NCBI RefSeq assembly: GCF_963920925.1
Contig: NZ_CAWUDI010000033.1
Span: 1 to 64,000 of the forward strand
Source of the DNA: Rivularia sp963920925
Lineage (GTDB): Bacteria > Cyanobacteriota > Cyanobacteriia > Cyanobacteriales > Nostocaceae
Reading direction: 5' to 3'
Length of the DNA: 64,000 nt
Every line of letters starts with the position of its first letter. Position 1 is the first letter of the stretch. The notes under the pieces are model-generated. The model saw only the letters and a program-made list of their open reading frames with translations, ran no database searches and was not told where the DNA came from. A program made the translations under genes and the position numbers. This document shows positions 8,597-17,349 of the stretch, piece after piece.

Positions 8597-9826
8597 ATGG
8601 CACGCGCAAAATTTGAAAGAAATAAACCACACGTTAATATCGGTACTATTGGCCACGTTGACCACGGTAAAACCACGTTGACAGCAGCCATCACCATGAC
8701 TTTATCCGCTTTGGGTCAGTCAGTACAAAAGAAGTACGATGATATCGACAACGCTCCTGAAGAAAAGGCACGGGGTATTACCATTAATACTTCCCACGTT
8801 GAATATGAAACTGGCGATCGCCACTACGCTCACGTAGACTGTCCCGGACACGCTGACTATGTGAAAAACATGATCACTGGTGCAGCCCAAATGGACGGTG
8901 CAATTCTCGTGGTGTCTGCTGCTGATGGCCCTATGCCTCAAACCCGCGAACACATCCTATTAGCTAAGCAGGTTGGTGTACCTAGCCTCGTAGTCTTCTT
9001 GAACAAGCAAGACATGGTGGATGATGATGAATTATTGGAGTTGGTGGAATTGGAAGTCCGCGAACTTCTTAGCGACTACGATTTCCCCGGTGACGATATT
9101 CCCGTAGTTTCAGGTTCTGGTTTGCAAGCGTTGGAAAAAATGATTGCTAACCCCACCATGAAAAAAGGTGAAGACGAGTGGGTAGATAAAATCTACGAAT
9201 TGATGGATCAAGTAGATGCTTACATTCCTACTCCCGAACGTGCTATAGATAAGCCTTTCTTGATGGCAGTAGAAGACGTATTCTCCATTACTGGTCGTGG
9301 TACCGTAGCAACTGGTAGAATCGAACGCGGAAAAGTCAAAGTTGGCGACCAAGTTGAATTGGTTGGTATCAGAAATACTCGCGCTACTACCGTAACTGGT
9401 ATCGAGATGTTTAAGAAGAGTCTCGACGAAGGTATGGCTGGAGATAACGCGGGAGTACTGCTACGCGGTATGCAGAAAGAAGATATCGAGCGCGGTATGG
9501 TACTGGCAAAGCCCGGTAGCATTACACCTCATACCGAGTTTGAAGGTGAAGTATACGTTTTAACTGAGAAAGAAGGCGGTCGTAAAACCCCATTTTTCTC
9601 CGGTTATCGTCCTCAATTCTACGTGCGTACCACTGACGTAACAGGTACAATCCAATCCTTTACTGCTGATGATGGTAGTACTGCCGAAATGGTAATGCCT
9701 GGGGACCGCATCAAGATGAACGTACAACTAATCAGCCCAATTGCGATCGAACAAGGAATGCGGTTCGCAATTCGTGAAGGTGGTCGTACCATTGGTGCTG
9801 GCGTAGTTTCTAAAATCGTTAAGTAG
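8597..9826 (+). CDS. tuf: Elongation factor Tu
   Basis: A 409-residue EF-Tu. It has the P-loop GHVDHGKTTL, RGITINTSHVEY, DCPGHADYVKNMITG, NKQDMVDD and, in domains II/III, GRGTVATGRIERG and GYRPQFYVRTTDVTG. It delivers aminoacyl-tRNA to the ribosomal A site. The cyanobacterial/chloroplast type is slightly longer than E. coli EF-Tu. GAAACGAGG lies just upstream of the ATG. A strong intrinsic terminator follows 27 bases after the stop, so tuf ends the fusA-tuf transcript and rpsJ probably has its own promoter or relies on readthrough. Confidence 0.98.
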   Translation: MARAKFERNKPHVNIGTIGHVDHGKTTLTAAITMTLSALGQSVQKKYDDIDNAPEEKARGITINTSHVEYETGDRHYAHVDCPGHADYVKNMITGAAQMDGAILVVSAADGPMPQTREHILLAKQVGVPSLVVFLNKQDMVDDDELLELVELEVRELLSDYDFPGDDIPVVSGSGLQALEKMIANPTMKKGEDEWVDKIYELMDQVDAYIPTPERAIDKPFLMAVEDVFSITGRGTVATGRIERGKVKVGDQVELVGIRNTRATTVTGIEMFKKSLDEGMAGDNAGVLLRGMQKEDIERGMVLAKPGSITPHTEFEGEVYVLTEKEGGRKTPFFSGYRPQFYVRTTDVTGTIQSFTADDGSTAEMVMPGDRIKMNVQLISPIAIEQGMRFAIREGGRTIGAGVVSKIVK

Positions 9827-9853
9827 CTTTAGGCGAACCTTAACTAGAATACG

Positions 9854-9885
9854 AGCAGAGATGGTATAATACCTCTCTGCTTTTT
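9854..9885 (+). terminator. Rho-independent terminator after tuf
   Basis: AGCAGAGATGGT pairs with ACCTCTCTGCT (one bulged base) around the loop ATAAT, and the stem is followed by a run of five T residues. Confidence 0.85.
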
Positions 9886-10007
9886 AACTGTCTTTGGTTG
9901 GAAATATCAAGGTCAAAATAAAAGTCCTAATTTTAATCTTGACGCTAATTAATTAAAATTTCCATCCCTCCGTTTTACAAATAATCTGAACCAGGAAAAC
10001 TGAACAA

Positions 10008-10325
10008 ATGGCTACTTTACAGCAGCAGAAAATTAGAATTCGTTTAAAAGCTTTTGACCGTCGCTTGCTCGATACATCTTGCGAGAAAATTGTTGATACT
10101 GCTAACCGTACTAATGCAACGGCAATTGGCCCGATACCTTTACCTACAAAACGCCGTATTTACTGCGTACTCCGTTCACCTCACGTAGATAAAGATTCAC
10201 GAGAACACTTTGAAACTCGTACCCACCGGCGCATTATCGATATCTATCAGCCTTCTTCTAAAACCATTGATGCTTTGATGAAACTCGATTTACCATCTGG
10301 TGTGGACATTGAAGTCAAGCTGTAA
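10008..10325 (+). CDS. rpsJ: 30S ribosomal protein S10
   Basis: A 105-residue S10, full length. It begins after a short MATLQQQ extension with KIRIRLKAFD and contains GPIPLPTKRR, the SPHVDKDSREHFE loop, and TRTHRRIIDIY. The protein is a 30S head protein and also, as NusE, a transcription antitermination factor. In cyanobacteria rpsJ commonly closes the str cluster rather than opening the S10 operon, as seen here. CAGGAAA upstream of the ATG may serve as ribosome-binding site. A terminator follows at 10443. Confidence 0.97.
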   Translation: MATLQQQKIRIRLKAFDRRLLDTSCEKIVDTANRTNATAIGPIPLPTKRRIYCVLRSPHVDKDSREHFETRTHRRIIDIYQPSSKTIDALMKLDLPSGVDIEVKL

Positions 10326-10442
10326 TTATTGATTAAGGATTGGTTGAGGATTAGTTATACTTTTTCGAGAAATAATTAGTCCAAAAACAACAATTAATGG
10401 TTGTTGTTTAAAGATATAAGTGTGTTAATAAATACCTTCATC

Positions 10443-10470
10443 CCCTTAGACAATTTTCTAAGGGCTTTTT
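10443..10470 (+). terminator. Rho-independent terminator after rpsJ
   Basis: A perfect eight-base stem, CCCTTAGA (10443-10450) with TCTAAGGG (10457-10464), is followed by CTTTTT. A weaker AACAACAA/TTGTTGTT hairpin precedes it at 10386-10408. The remainder of the 414-base gap to 10739 shows nothing else I recognise apart from a HIP1-like GCGATCGC at 10559. Confidence 0.85.
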
Positions 10471-10739
10471 ATTCGCTACAAAACGACTTTAAGATAAAAT
10501 ATAAAAATATACGGGTTTTTTCAAAAATATAGAACTTACATCAAGCTAAATTTTCCGAAGCGATCGCCTTCACCGCCCACAGCCAAAAATTGGCTTTCTA
10601 TGAGGAAGCAATACCAACATTTTGAGAAGTTCCACTATTGCTTTTAATGTCATAATTATATTAATGACTCCTTAAGTCCCGGCAAAAAATACTTTTATGA
10701 GTAGTACAAGTAGTAGTACAGCTATATATCAGATTAAAT

Positions 10740-11390
10740 ATGACATCCTCTTCTAGAATTGCAGTTCGCGAAATACCTTTGTTCCCTTTACCGGATGTGG
10801 TTCTGTTTCCTACCAGGCCGTTACCACTACATATTTTTGAATTTCGCTACCGTATCATGATGAACACGATTTTGGATAGCGATCGCAGGTTTGGGGTATT
10901 GATGGTTGACCAAGCAAAAGGTACTGTTGCTAATGTTGGCTGTTGTGCGGAAATTATTCATCATCAACGTTTGAAAGATGACCGCATGAAAATGCTAACT
11001 TTGGGACAACAAAGGTTTCGGGTGTTGGAATACGTTCGTGAAAAGCCTTATTTTGTTGGGTTAGTTGAGTGGATTGATGACGAAGAACCGACTAAAGATT
11101 TACGACATGAAGCATCTGAGGTAGAACAGCTACTGCGTGACGTTGTGCGGTTAAGTGCCAAATTGACCGAACAAAATATTGAACTACCGCAGGATTTACC
11201 AGCTTTACCTAAAGAATTATCTTATTGGGTAGCAAGCAACCTTTACCGTGTAGCTCCAGAGCAACAGTCATTATTAGAAATGCAAGATACAGCCGCTCGT
11301 TTACAACGAGAAACAGAAATTTTAACTTCAACTCGCAATCATTTAGCAGCTCGTACTGTTCTTAAAGATACTTTAAATCAAACTTCTTAA
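10740..11390 (+). CDS. LON peptidase substrate-binding domain protein
   Basis: A 216-residue protein consisting essentially of the Lon N-terminal (LAN/PUA-like) domain. Key sequences are IPLFPLPDVVLFPTRPLPLHIFE at the start, then YRIMMNTIL, MLTLGQQRFRV and a helical C-terminal part. It lacks the AAA+ ATPase and the Ser-Lys protease domain of Lon, so it cannot be a protease by itself. Standalone LON-domain proteins are common in cyanobacteria, but their role is not settled; substrate recognition or adaptor function is inference. It sits alone between the rpsJ terminator and pheA on the opposite strand. Confidence 0.88.
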   Translation: MTSSSRIAVREIPLFPLPDVVLFPTRPLPLHIFEFRYRIMMNTILDSDRRFGVLMVDQAKGTVANVGCCAEIIHHQRLKDDRMKMLTLGQQRFRVLEYVREKPYFVGLVEWIDDEEPTKDLRHEASEVEQLLRDVVRLSAKLTEQNIELPQDLPALPKELSYWVASNLYRVAPEQQSLLEMQDTAARLQRETEILTSTRNHLAARTVLKDTLNQTS

Positions 11391-11441
11391 TAAATAGGGA
11401 ATGGGGAATAGTCTGAGAAAGTGAAAAACTAGGGAAGAGAG

Positions 11442-11474
11442 AACAGGCAACAGGCAACAGGCAACAGGCAACAG
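11442..11474. repeat. Heptamer STRR (ACAGGCA)n
   Basis: Four ACAGGCA units lie downstream of the LON gene. The 339-base gap to pheA also carries a TTCCCTA triplet array near 11702-11720 and otherwise has no gene. Confidence 0.88.
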
Positions 11475-11729
11475 TGTAAAAAATAAAAGAATAAATGATT
11501 TTAGCAGCAAAGCATTATTTTTCTAATATAATCAGCTTTTAATCGCTTTTTTTATAGAAAATTGAGGATAGAAAGTAATTAAGAGCAATGGTGTTTTGAT
11601 CGGATAAGAGTTTAGCAAGCTTTTATGTAAAAAATACTTATTTAAATTGAGAAATTAATAAAATAACCCCAACTAATAATCCCAACTAATAATAATCACT
11701 ATTCCCTATTCCCTATTCCCTTTTAATTA

Positions 11730-12599
11730 TTACAACGATTCAGTTGGTAAAACATTATAGGTACCAAAAATTTTCAGAATTTCCGTATAATTGGATAATT
11801 CAGCTAAAGCAGATTGCATTTTAGTAGAGGAAACGTCTGCTTCTAAATCCATAAAAAACACATATTCTCCTAAAGAACGTTTAGTTGGACGCGATTCAAT
11901 CTTGCTGAGGTTAATGTTTTGATTGGCAAAAACTTGTAATGGTTTGACTAATACACCGGGCAAATTTGCTGGTACGCTAAATGCTAACGAAGTATAGAAA
12001 GCAGTATTTGTTAACATTTCGTGGTTGGGACTATTATCCGGCTGACTAACTACCCAAAAACGAGTACAATTATCTGGGTAATCATTAATACCGTTTGCAA
12101 GTACGGGTAAGTCATATAGTTGCGCGGCTCTAAGCGATGAAATAGCTGCTGCTGCTTTATCACTTTCTAATTTTTGCAGTGCTTCTGTTGTAGAATTAGT
12201 CGGAACTAACTGTACTTGCCCAAGAAACTTCTCTAACCATTTTTGACATTGAGCTAACGCTTGCGGATGAGAATAAACGGTTTTTATACTATCTAAACTT
12301 TGAGAACAAGAAATTAATGCGTGAGTAATTGGTACGATTAAAGCTAACTGAATTTGCAAATTATCTAGTTGCCATAGTGTATCTAAAGTAACAGTTACTC
12401 CTCCTTGAATAGAGTTTTCTACAGGTACTACAGCTAAATCTGCTTGCCCTTTAGCTACAGAATAAATTGTTTGAAAAATACTAGGATAAGGACATAATGA
12501 AGCTTCTGTTTTAGTATTTTTCGTCAGCCAACTAAGATAATATAAAGCTGCTTGTTCTGCATAAGTACCGGGAGGTCCCAAATGTGCAATAGATATCAT
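11730..12599 (-). CDS. pheA: Prephenate dehydratase
   Basis: A 289-residue monofunctional PheA. The N-terminal catalytic PDT domain (about 1-185) has AHLGPPGTYAEQAA, VPVENSIQGGVT and the AAAAISS region, and NCTRFWVV ends the domain with the catalytic TRF threonine. A C-terminal ACT domain (about 200-285) includes LPGVLVKPL and the regulatory ESRPTK motif for phenylalanine feedback. It converts prephenate to phenylpyruvate. There is no fused chorismate mutase, unlike E. coli PheA. The gene is convergent with the LON gene and divergent from the DUF1997 gene at 12778. Confidence 0.95.
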   Translation of the reverse strand: MISIAHLGPPGTYAEQAALYYLSWLTKNTKTEASLCPYPSIFQTIYSVAKGQADLAVVPVENSIQGGVTVTLDTLWQLDNLQIQLALIVPITHALISCSQSLDSIKTVYSHPQALAQCQKWLEKFLGQVQLVPTNSTTEALQKLESDKAAAAISSLRAAQLYDLPVLANGINDYPDNCTRFWVVSQPDNSPNHEMLTNTAFYTSLAFSVPANLPGVLVKPLQVFANQNINLSKIESRPTKRSLGEYVFFMDLEADVSSTKMQSALAELSNYTEILKIFGTYNVLPTESL

Positions 12600-12777
12600 A
12601 ATTTACAAAACCTTTAATAATGAAGATAGCAAACAGAATAATCTATTATCTTACCTAAAATAAATATTATAAAGTAACAATAATTTTTATAATGGAGAAG
12701 GGTATAGGTTTTGTACAATACAAGCAACTATATTTTCCTTCAAAAATACAATTTCGACAAATTATTGTCGTTTAACT

Positions 12778-13365
12778 ATGGCTACTAAATTTAAAGCCTG
12801 CCAATCTGTAGAAATTCCCGTACCATATCAGCCTATTCCAATTAAGCATTATTTACGACAACCTCAGCGCTTGGTTAATGCTTTAGCTGATTCGAGTCGG
12901 ATTGAACAGCTAAATACGGAAGTTTTTCGTTTAAAAATGCGTCCGTTAGCTTTTATGTCGTTGAGTATACAACCAATTGTAGACATGAGAGTATGGGCTG
13001 CTTCAGATGGAACAATTTGTTTAGAGTCAGTCCGTAGTGAAATTCGTGGTATGGAATACATTGATCGTCGTTTTCAGCTTGATTTAACAGGTAATTTATC
13101 AAGTTACGAAAAAGATGGAAATACTCGCCTTAAAGGTATAGCAAATCTGGAAGTACAAGTGGAATTACCACCACCTTTCTCTTTTACTCCCAAATCAATT
13201 TTAGAAACTACTGGTAATGGCTTGCTCAAAAGCGTATTGCTAACAATAAAACAAAGATTGTTACGACAACTGCTGGTTGATTATCAACGTTGGGTTGAAT
13301 TACAAACCAAAGATAGTAGCTTTGATCGGGATAGTAATAATTTCAAGGTTTTCAAACCTGAATAA
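12778..13365 (+). CDS. DUF1997 family protein
   Basis: A 195-residue soluble protein of the DUF1997 family, found mainly in cyanobacteria and plant plastids. Recognisable stretches are YLRQPQRLVNAL near the N-terminus, FRLKMRPLAFMSLSIQP, the charged middle SVRSEIRGMEYID and VQVELPPPFSFTPKSILE. An amphipathic helix rich in Leu/Arg closes the protein. No catalytic motif is visible and the function is not established; the beta-strand pattern is compatible with a START/SRPBCC-like lipid-binding fold, which is inference. No partner gene is close enough to suggest an operon. Confidence 0.75.
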   Translation: MATKFKACQSVEIPVPYQPIPIKHYLRQPQRLVNALADSSRIEQLNTEVFRLKMRPLAFMSLSIQPIVDMRVWAASDGTICLESVRSEIRGMEYIDRRFQLDLTGNLSSYEKDGNTRLKGIANLEVQVELPPPFSFTPKSILETTGNGLLKSVLLTIKQRLLRQLLVDYQRWVELQTKDSSFDRDSNNFKVFKPE

Positions 13366-13683
13366 AAACCATTAAAAGAAAAGCGATTAGGGAATAAGCA
13401 ACGGGAAACAGGGAATAGGTAATAGATAATAGGTAAAAAATTGAAAAAGCGTTGATAATCTTAGTTAATTACTGTATTAATACTTGTATAGCAAGGCTTT
13501 TAGAGCTTTTGTATTAAATTTGAGCATTCCAACTATTGAAGAACCAGCGATTAGAATAAATGCTATTAAAATACTTAGTAGTTAAGCCAGCATCATTTAT
13601 CTAATTATTATTCAGTTATATACTGTTCCCCCCAACCTTATTCCCTATCGAAACGAAATATGAAATTAATTTTGCATCAGTAC
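13366..13683. other. Convergent intergenic region
   Basis: About 318 bases between convergent DUF1997 and rnhB genes. It contains a short degenerate GGGAATA/GGTAATA repeat at about 13389-13436 and no gene or clear terminator hairpin. Confidence 0.55.
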
Positions 13684-14361
13684 TTATTTTTCTTCAATTT
13701 GACAAGGACGAAAAGATGTACGATGCAAGCGCGAAATGCCGTAATTTTGTATTGCTAATAGATGTTTTTTACTACCATAGCCCTTATTTCGTTCTAAGTC
13801 GTACATCGAGTACTTATTAGCAAGACGAATTATTAGTTCATCGCGCCAAACCTTCGCAAGTATAGACGCGGCAGCTATCGTAAGCGAAAGCGAATCCCCT
13901 TTAACTATTGTTTCTTGTGGTAACGAAAAGTTTTTTATCCGCTGATTCCCATCAATTAAACAAAGTGCGGGCTGTACCTTTAATTTCAGAACAGCCCGCT
14001 TCATTGCTAAAAGTGATGCTTGCAAAATATTAAAAGAGTCTATTTCAGCCGTAGTTGCGAAACCGATTTTCCAGTCTATTGCAATATCAATAATTTGCTT
14101 GGCTAACTGAGTTCTTTTAGAAGCAGATAGCTTTTTACTGTCTTTAATTTCGGTTGTGAGGAGTTGGGGCAAACTATTACTATTTGGTAGGACGACTGCT
14201 GCTGCTACCACAGGACCAAACAAAGCGCCTCTCCCCACTTCATCTACACCTGCAATTAACCCGCTTGTTGTATTGCAATACGTAAAAAATTCTAGCCAAT
14301 TTTGTTCGAGGGGGAGTTTTGGCGCCTCCATTGCAGTGATAGCTTGCCCAGTTTCTACCAT
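13684..14361 (-). CDS. rnhB: Ribonuclease HII
   Basis: A 225-residue RNase HII. The first motif IAGVDEVGRGALFGPVVAAAV carries the catalytic Asp-Glu pair and the GRG substrate-recognition loop. Later IDGNQ gives the third catalytic Asp, and KGDSLSLTIAAASILAKVWRD supplies the fourth acidic residue with the conserved SIAAASI-type helix. The C-terminal NKGYGSKKHL is also typical. The enzyme removes ribonucleotides and RNA primers from DNA-RNA hybrids. It starts 17 bases after the stop of rne on the same strand, so rne-rnhB form an operon, a common arrangement in cyanobacteria. Confidence 0.96.
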   Translation of the reverse strand: MVETGQAITAMEAPKLPLEQNWLEFFTYCNTTSGLIAGVDEVGRGALFGPVVAAAVVLPNSNSLPQLLTTEIKDSKKLSASKRTQLAKQIIDIAIDWKIGFATTAEIDSFNILQASLLAMKRAVLKLKVQPALCLIDGNQRIKNFSLPQETIVKGDSLSLTIAAASILAKVWRDELIIRLANKYSMYDLERNKGYGSKKHLLAIQNYGISRLHRTSFRPCQIEEK

Positions 14362-14378
14362 AAAACAGTCATTTAATC

Positions 14379-16469
14379 CTAGCTAGATGGTGCTTCTACA
14401 GAGGAACGACGGCGACGGCGACGTCTATCTGATGTAGTGGTTTCTGTTTCGCTATTATCTATGACTTGATTCGATTCTACTTGCTCTACTTGCTTTGGTT
14501 GCTCTACTTCTTCTAAAACTTCAAGTTCTTCTATTTGCTCTTCGATTCTAACTTCATTATCTACATTGTTTATTTTCACCTTCTTTGGAGTCGGAGTCAG
14601 CGAATATGATTCAGATTCTGAGATGCCATCTTCATTTTCATCTTCATCTTCATCTTCATCTTCACCAGGTGGAACTACATTAATAATTACGGATTTTTCA
14701 TTTTTAAAATCTCTCTCCAACTTCTTTAAAGGTGTAACACCCATTAAAGCGTAAACATCCTGTTCCTCCTGAGTCATTTCTACCGAAACAATTTCTGGTG
14801 GTTCAAGTACTCCTTTGACCGATTCGACTCTAGTTCTACTAGTACGTTCGGTCGGTCTTTCGCTCCAACCTTTATTCAACCCTAATGGTGTTTCGGATCT
14901 TCTAAGTTCTGGTTCTGCGTCTGCATCAGCATCTAAGTCATCATTGGCTAATGTCAAAGGACTTCCATTAATCCTTGGTTCATCTTTACCATTCCCCGTA
15001 TTAATGCGGCGACGACGACGGCGTTTATTAGGATCGCCTAATTCTTGATAGCTTGGATGATTGATTAAGTTTAAGTTTGTAAAATCTCCGTCACCTTCAT
15101 CCGCATCTGCGAATCCATCTACCGCTTCTCTTGGTTCGCTCAATCGAGGAGCAGACAAACGGGGTTCTCTTTGGGGTAAAGGTACTACACGCTCTGCTAT
15201 TTCTGCTGCTGGTGGTGCTACTCGGGATTCGTTTTCCCCTGGTAGATGTACGATATGCCCCAAACCTCCACAGGTAGGACAAGTTTCCCCGAAAAGCTCG
15301 TAAATATTTTGACCTTGACGTTTGCGGGTAAGCTCTACCAAACCTAATTCAGTTAACTGAGCAATTTGAGGACGAGCTTTATCCGATTTCAGGGCTTTAT
15401 TAAAATTTTCGAGAACCTGTAACTGGTCGCGCCGCGATTCCATATCAATAAAATCAACGACAATGACTCCAGCAATATTACGCAAACGTAACTGACGTGC
15501 TATTTCCGTGGCGGCTTCGCAGTTTGTCCACAATACGGTTTCTCTTGCTGTAGCCGAACGAGTAAACGAACCGGAGTTGACATCTATTACCGTTAGTGCT
15601 TCCGTAGGTTGAATAATAATGTAACCACCAGAAGGTAAATCAACTCTTGGTTTAAGAGCTTCTTTGACGGCTGCATTGATCCGGAAATATTCTAAAATTG
15701 CAGTGCGATCGCGGTGGTGATCGATTAATAAACCTTGGGGTACCTGTCCGCCGCTCCAATTCTGTAAATACTGCTTTACTCGCTTTAAACCAGTACTGGA
15801 ATCAACAACAATCCGATTGACATCGGCACCGTACATATCCCGCAAAACGCGCTGGATAAAGTCATCGTCACGGTTGAGCAAGGCTGGCGCACGGCTGGTT
15901 TGAGCTTGTTCGCCAATTGACTCCCACTGCTTTTGCAGAATTTCTAAATCTTCAATAATAGCTTCTTCGGGTTTACCTTCGGCTTCAGTACGGATTAATA
16001 AACCCATTCCTGCCGGTTTAATTAAGATTGCTAAGGCTCTCAAACGGTTGCGTTCGTTTTCGTTCCTGATTCTACGAGATAAATTAACGCCTCGTCCGTA
16101 AGGCATCAATACTACGTAGCGCCCCGGTGAAGTAATGTTACCTGTAAGCCGAGGTCCTTTCGTACCCGTCGGCTCTTTCATCACTTGCACCAACACTTTT
16201 TGTTGTGGTGTTAATAACTCCGTGATTGCTGCTGACGAACGTCTTAACCTTAGCGGTCCGAGATCGGTTACATGAATAAAACCATTACGCTCCGGGTCGC
16301 CAATATTAACAAAGGCCGCATCTATCCCAGGCAATACATTTTCTACTACCCCTAAATAAATATCACCAATTTGGTGATGACCAGTAGCTACGACAAGTTC
16401 TTGTATTTGGTCTTCAGAGAACACCGCAGCAATTTGATGCTGTTCGGCGATGATAATTTGTTTCGGCAT
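14379..16469 (-). CDS. rne: Ribonuclease E/G
   Basis: A 696-residue RNase E. The catalytic core (about 1-405) includes an S1 domain (about 35-120, starting GDIYLGVVENVLPGIDAAFV). The DNase I-like site has Asp296 (LTVIDVNSGS) and Asp339 (VIVVDFIDM). The zinc-link Cys397/Cys400 lie in GETCPTCGG. The C-terminal part (406-696) is low-complexity and acidic/basic, with a KRRRRRR patch and an EDEDEDENED run. It ends in seven arginines followed by SSVE, matching the conserved cyanobacterial nonapeptide known to bind polynucleotide phosphorylase. The start is supported by GAGG in the leader. The enzyme initiates mRNA decay and processes RNAs. Confidence 0.96.
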   Translation of the reverse strand: MPKQIIIAEQHQIAAVFSEDQIQELVVATGHHQIGDIYLGVVENVLPGIDAAFVNIGDPERNGFIHVTDLGPLRLRRSSAAITELLTPQQKVLVQVMKEPTGTKGPRLTGNITSPGRYVVLMPYGRGVNLSRRIRNENERNRLRALAILIKPAGMGLLIRTEAEGKPEEAIIEDLEILQKQWESIGEQAQTSRAPALLNRDDDFIQRVLRDMYGADVNRIVVDSSTGLKRVKQYLQNWSGGQVPQGLLIDHHRDRTAILEYFRINAAVKEALKPRVDLPSGGYIIIQPTEALTVIDVNSGSFTRSATARETVLWTNCEAATEIARQLRLRNIAGVIVVDFIDMESRRDQLQVLENFNKALKSDKARPQIAQLTELGLVELTRKRQGQNIYELFGETCPTCGGLGHIVHLPGENESRVAPPAAEIAERVVPLPQREPRLSAPRLSEPREAVDGFADADEGDGDFTNLNLINHPSYQELGDPNKRRRRRRINTGNGKDEPRINGSPLTLANDDLDADADAEPELRRSETPLGLNKGWSERPTERTSRTRVESVKGVLEPPEIVSVEMTQEEQDVYALMGVTPLKKLERDFKNEKSVIINVVPPGEDEDEDEDENEDGISESESYSLTPTPKKVKINNVDNEVRIEEQIEELEVLEEVEQPKQVEQVESNQVIDNSETETTTSDRRRRRRRSSVEAPSS

Positions 16470-17349
16470 TCAATTTCCTCAAAAATTGGCAGATCAAATC
16501 CTTGTAGAGAGGAGTTTTTTTCATCAATCTACCCTGTCTCCTCCTTCCAAGGCGCTGCTGTAATAAAATTGCACTTACTTTCGCTCAAAGAAACACGAGC
16601 TATTTACCTTCTTGAATTGCGTTTACGCAACTCCGATATCAAAACTGCTGAATGTTTTTATGAATAAAATCGCCCGTTAAGGGTCAATTTTTTACACCTT
16701 TCCCTTGCTAATTAATGTGTCAGGTAAAAAAGCAATGACAATTTTACTTTTTTACACTCTCGTGCAACTCGTCGGGTATTATTATTCTAATAATTGGGCA
16801 GTGTTACCTAGAATATCTTCGCGAGTTAAACTGCGCCTCTTCTTAAGACGCGGGCTGACTGCGTGAGCTTTTCAAGGGTAGGGGTGCATACTTCCTTGCC
16901 CGTCTCAAAGTAGACTTTAAAAGTTTACCCACAACTGGTACTTTTTAGTGCCTATGCTACTCTACATATCCGAACCCTGTTAGCTGGAAATTTCAAGCTT
17001 ACTCTACTATTTCCGCCATCATAAATGGTGAGAGAAGCAACGCAGAAATTGCTGGTACGAGTCGGAACTGATTCACTGCAAACTAGTTGCAAACAACGCC
17101 CTTAGAGATACTTCTCTGCGGATGCTGTCGGCTTTATCTGAGATAATACCTCAGTATCGCCTCCATTGCACTCTAAAATATTATTGCTTTAACGCCCCGT
17201 ACATAGCGGGTAGTGAATCAATTCGTTCCGTTGCAGCGCAATACATAATTTCTCTTCATATAATTCTAGCGCAAGGTCGTCAAAAATCAATTCTTTGGTT
17301 TAAGTTGAATTGAAGGGCAATTTACACAACTACAATTGCCCCAAAATTA
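16470..17349 (-). promoter_or_regulatory. Probable long 5' leader/promoter region of rne
   Basis: About 880 bases separate the rne start from the end of the radical SAM gene transcribed in the same direction. No protein can be supported. On the minus strand it has GC-richer segments with short inverted repeats (notably around 16840-16920) amid AT-rich sequence. Long autoregulatory rne leaders are known in several bacteria; assigning that here is inference. A terminator-like hairpin for the upstream gene sits at its far end. Confidence 0.5.
17315..17341 (-). terminator. Hairpin after the radical SAM gene
   Basis: A perfect eight-base stem, GGGCAATT with AATTGCCC, lies nine bases beyond the stop of the minus-strand radical SAM gene. 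The tail on that strand (TTCAATTC) is only moderately T-rich, so termination may be partial. Confidence 0.5.

Noticed and set aside
17122..17313. 63-codon open frame in the rne upstream region
   Set aside because: No ribosome-binding site, protein-unlike composition, and on the strand opposite to both neighbours.
16680..17349. Possible tRNA, 6S RNA or RNase P RNA in the rne upstream region
   Set aside because: I looked for a T-loop motif, CCA-end context and RNase P core sequence and found none; left as a probable leader.
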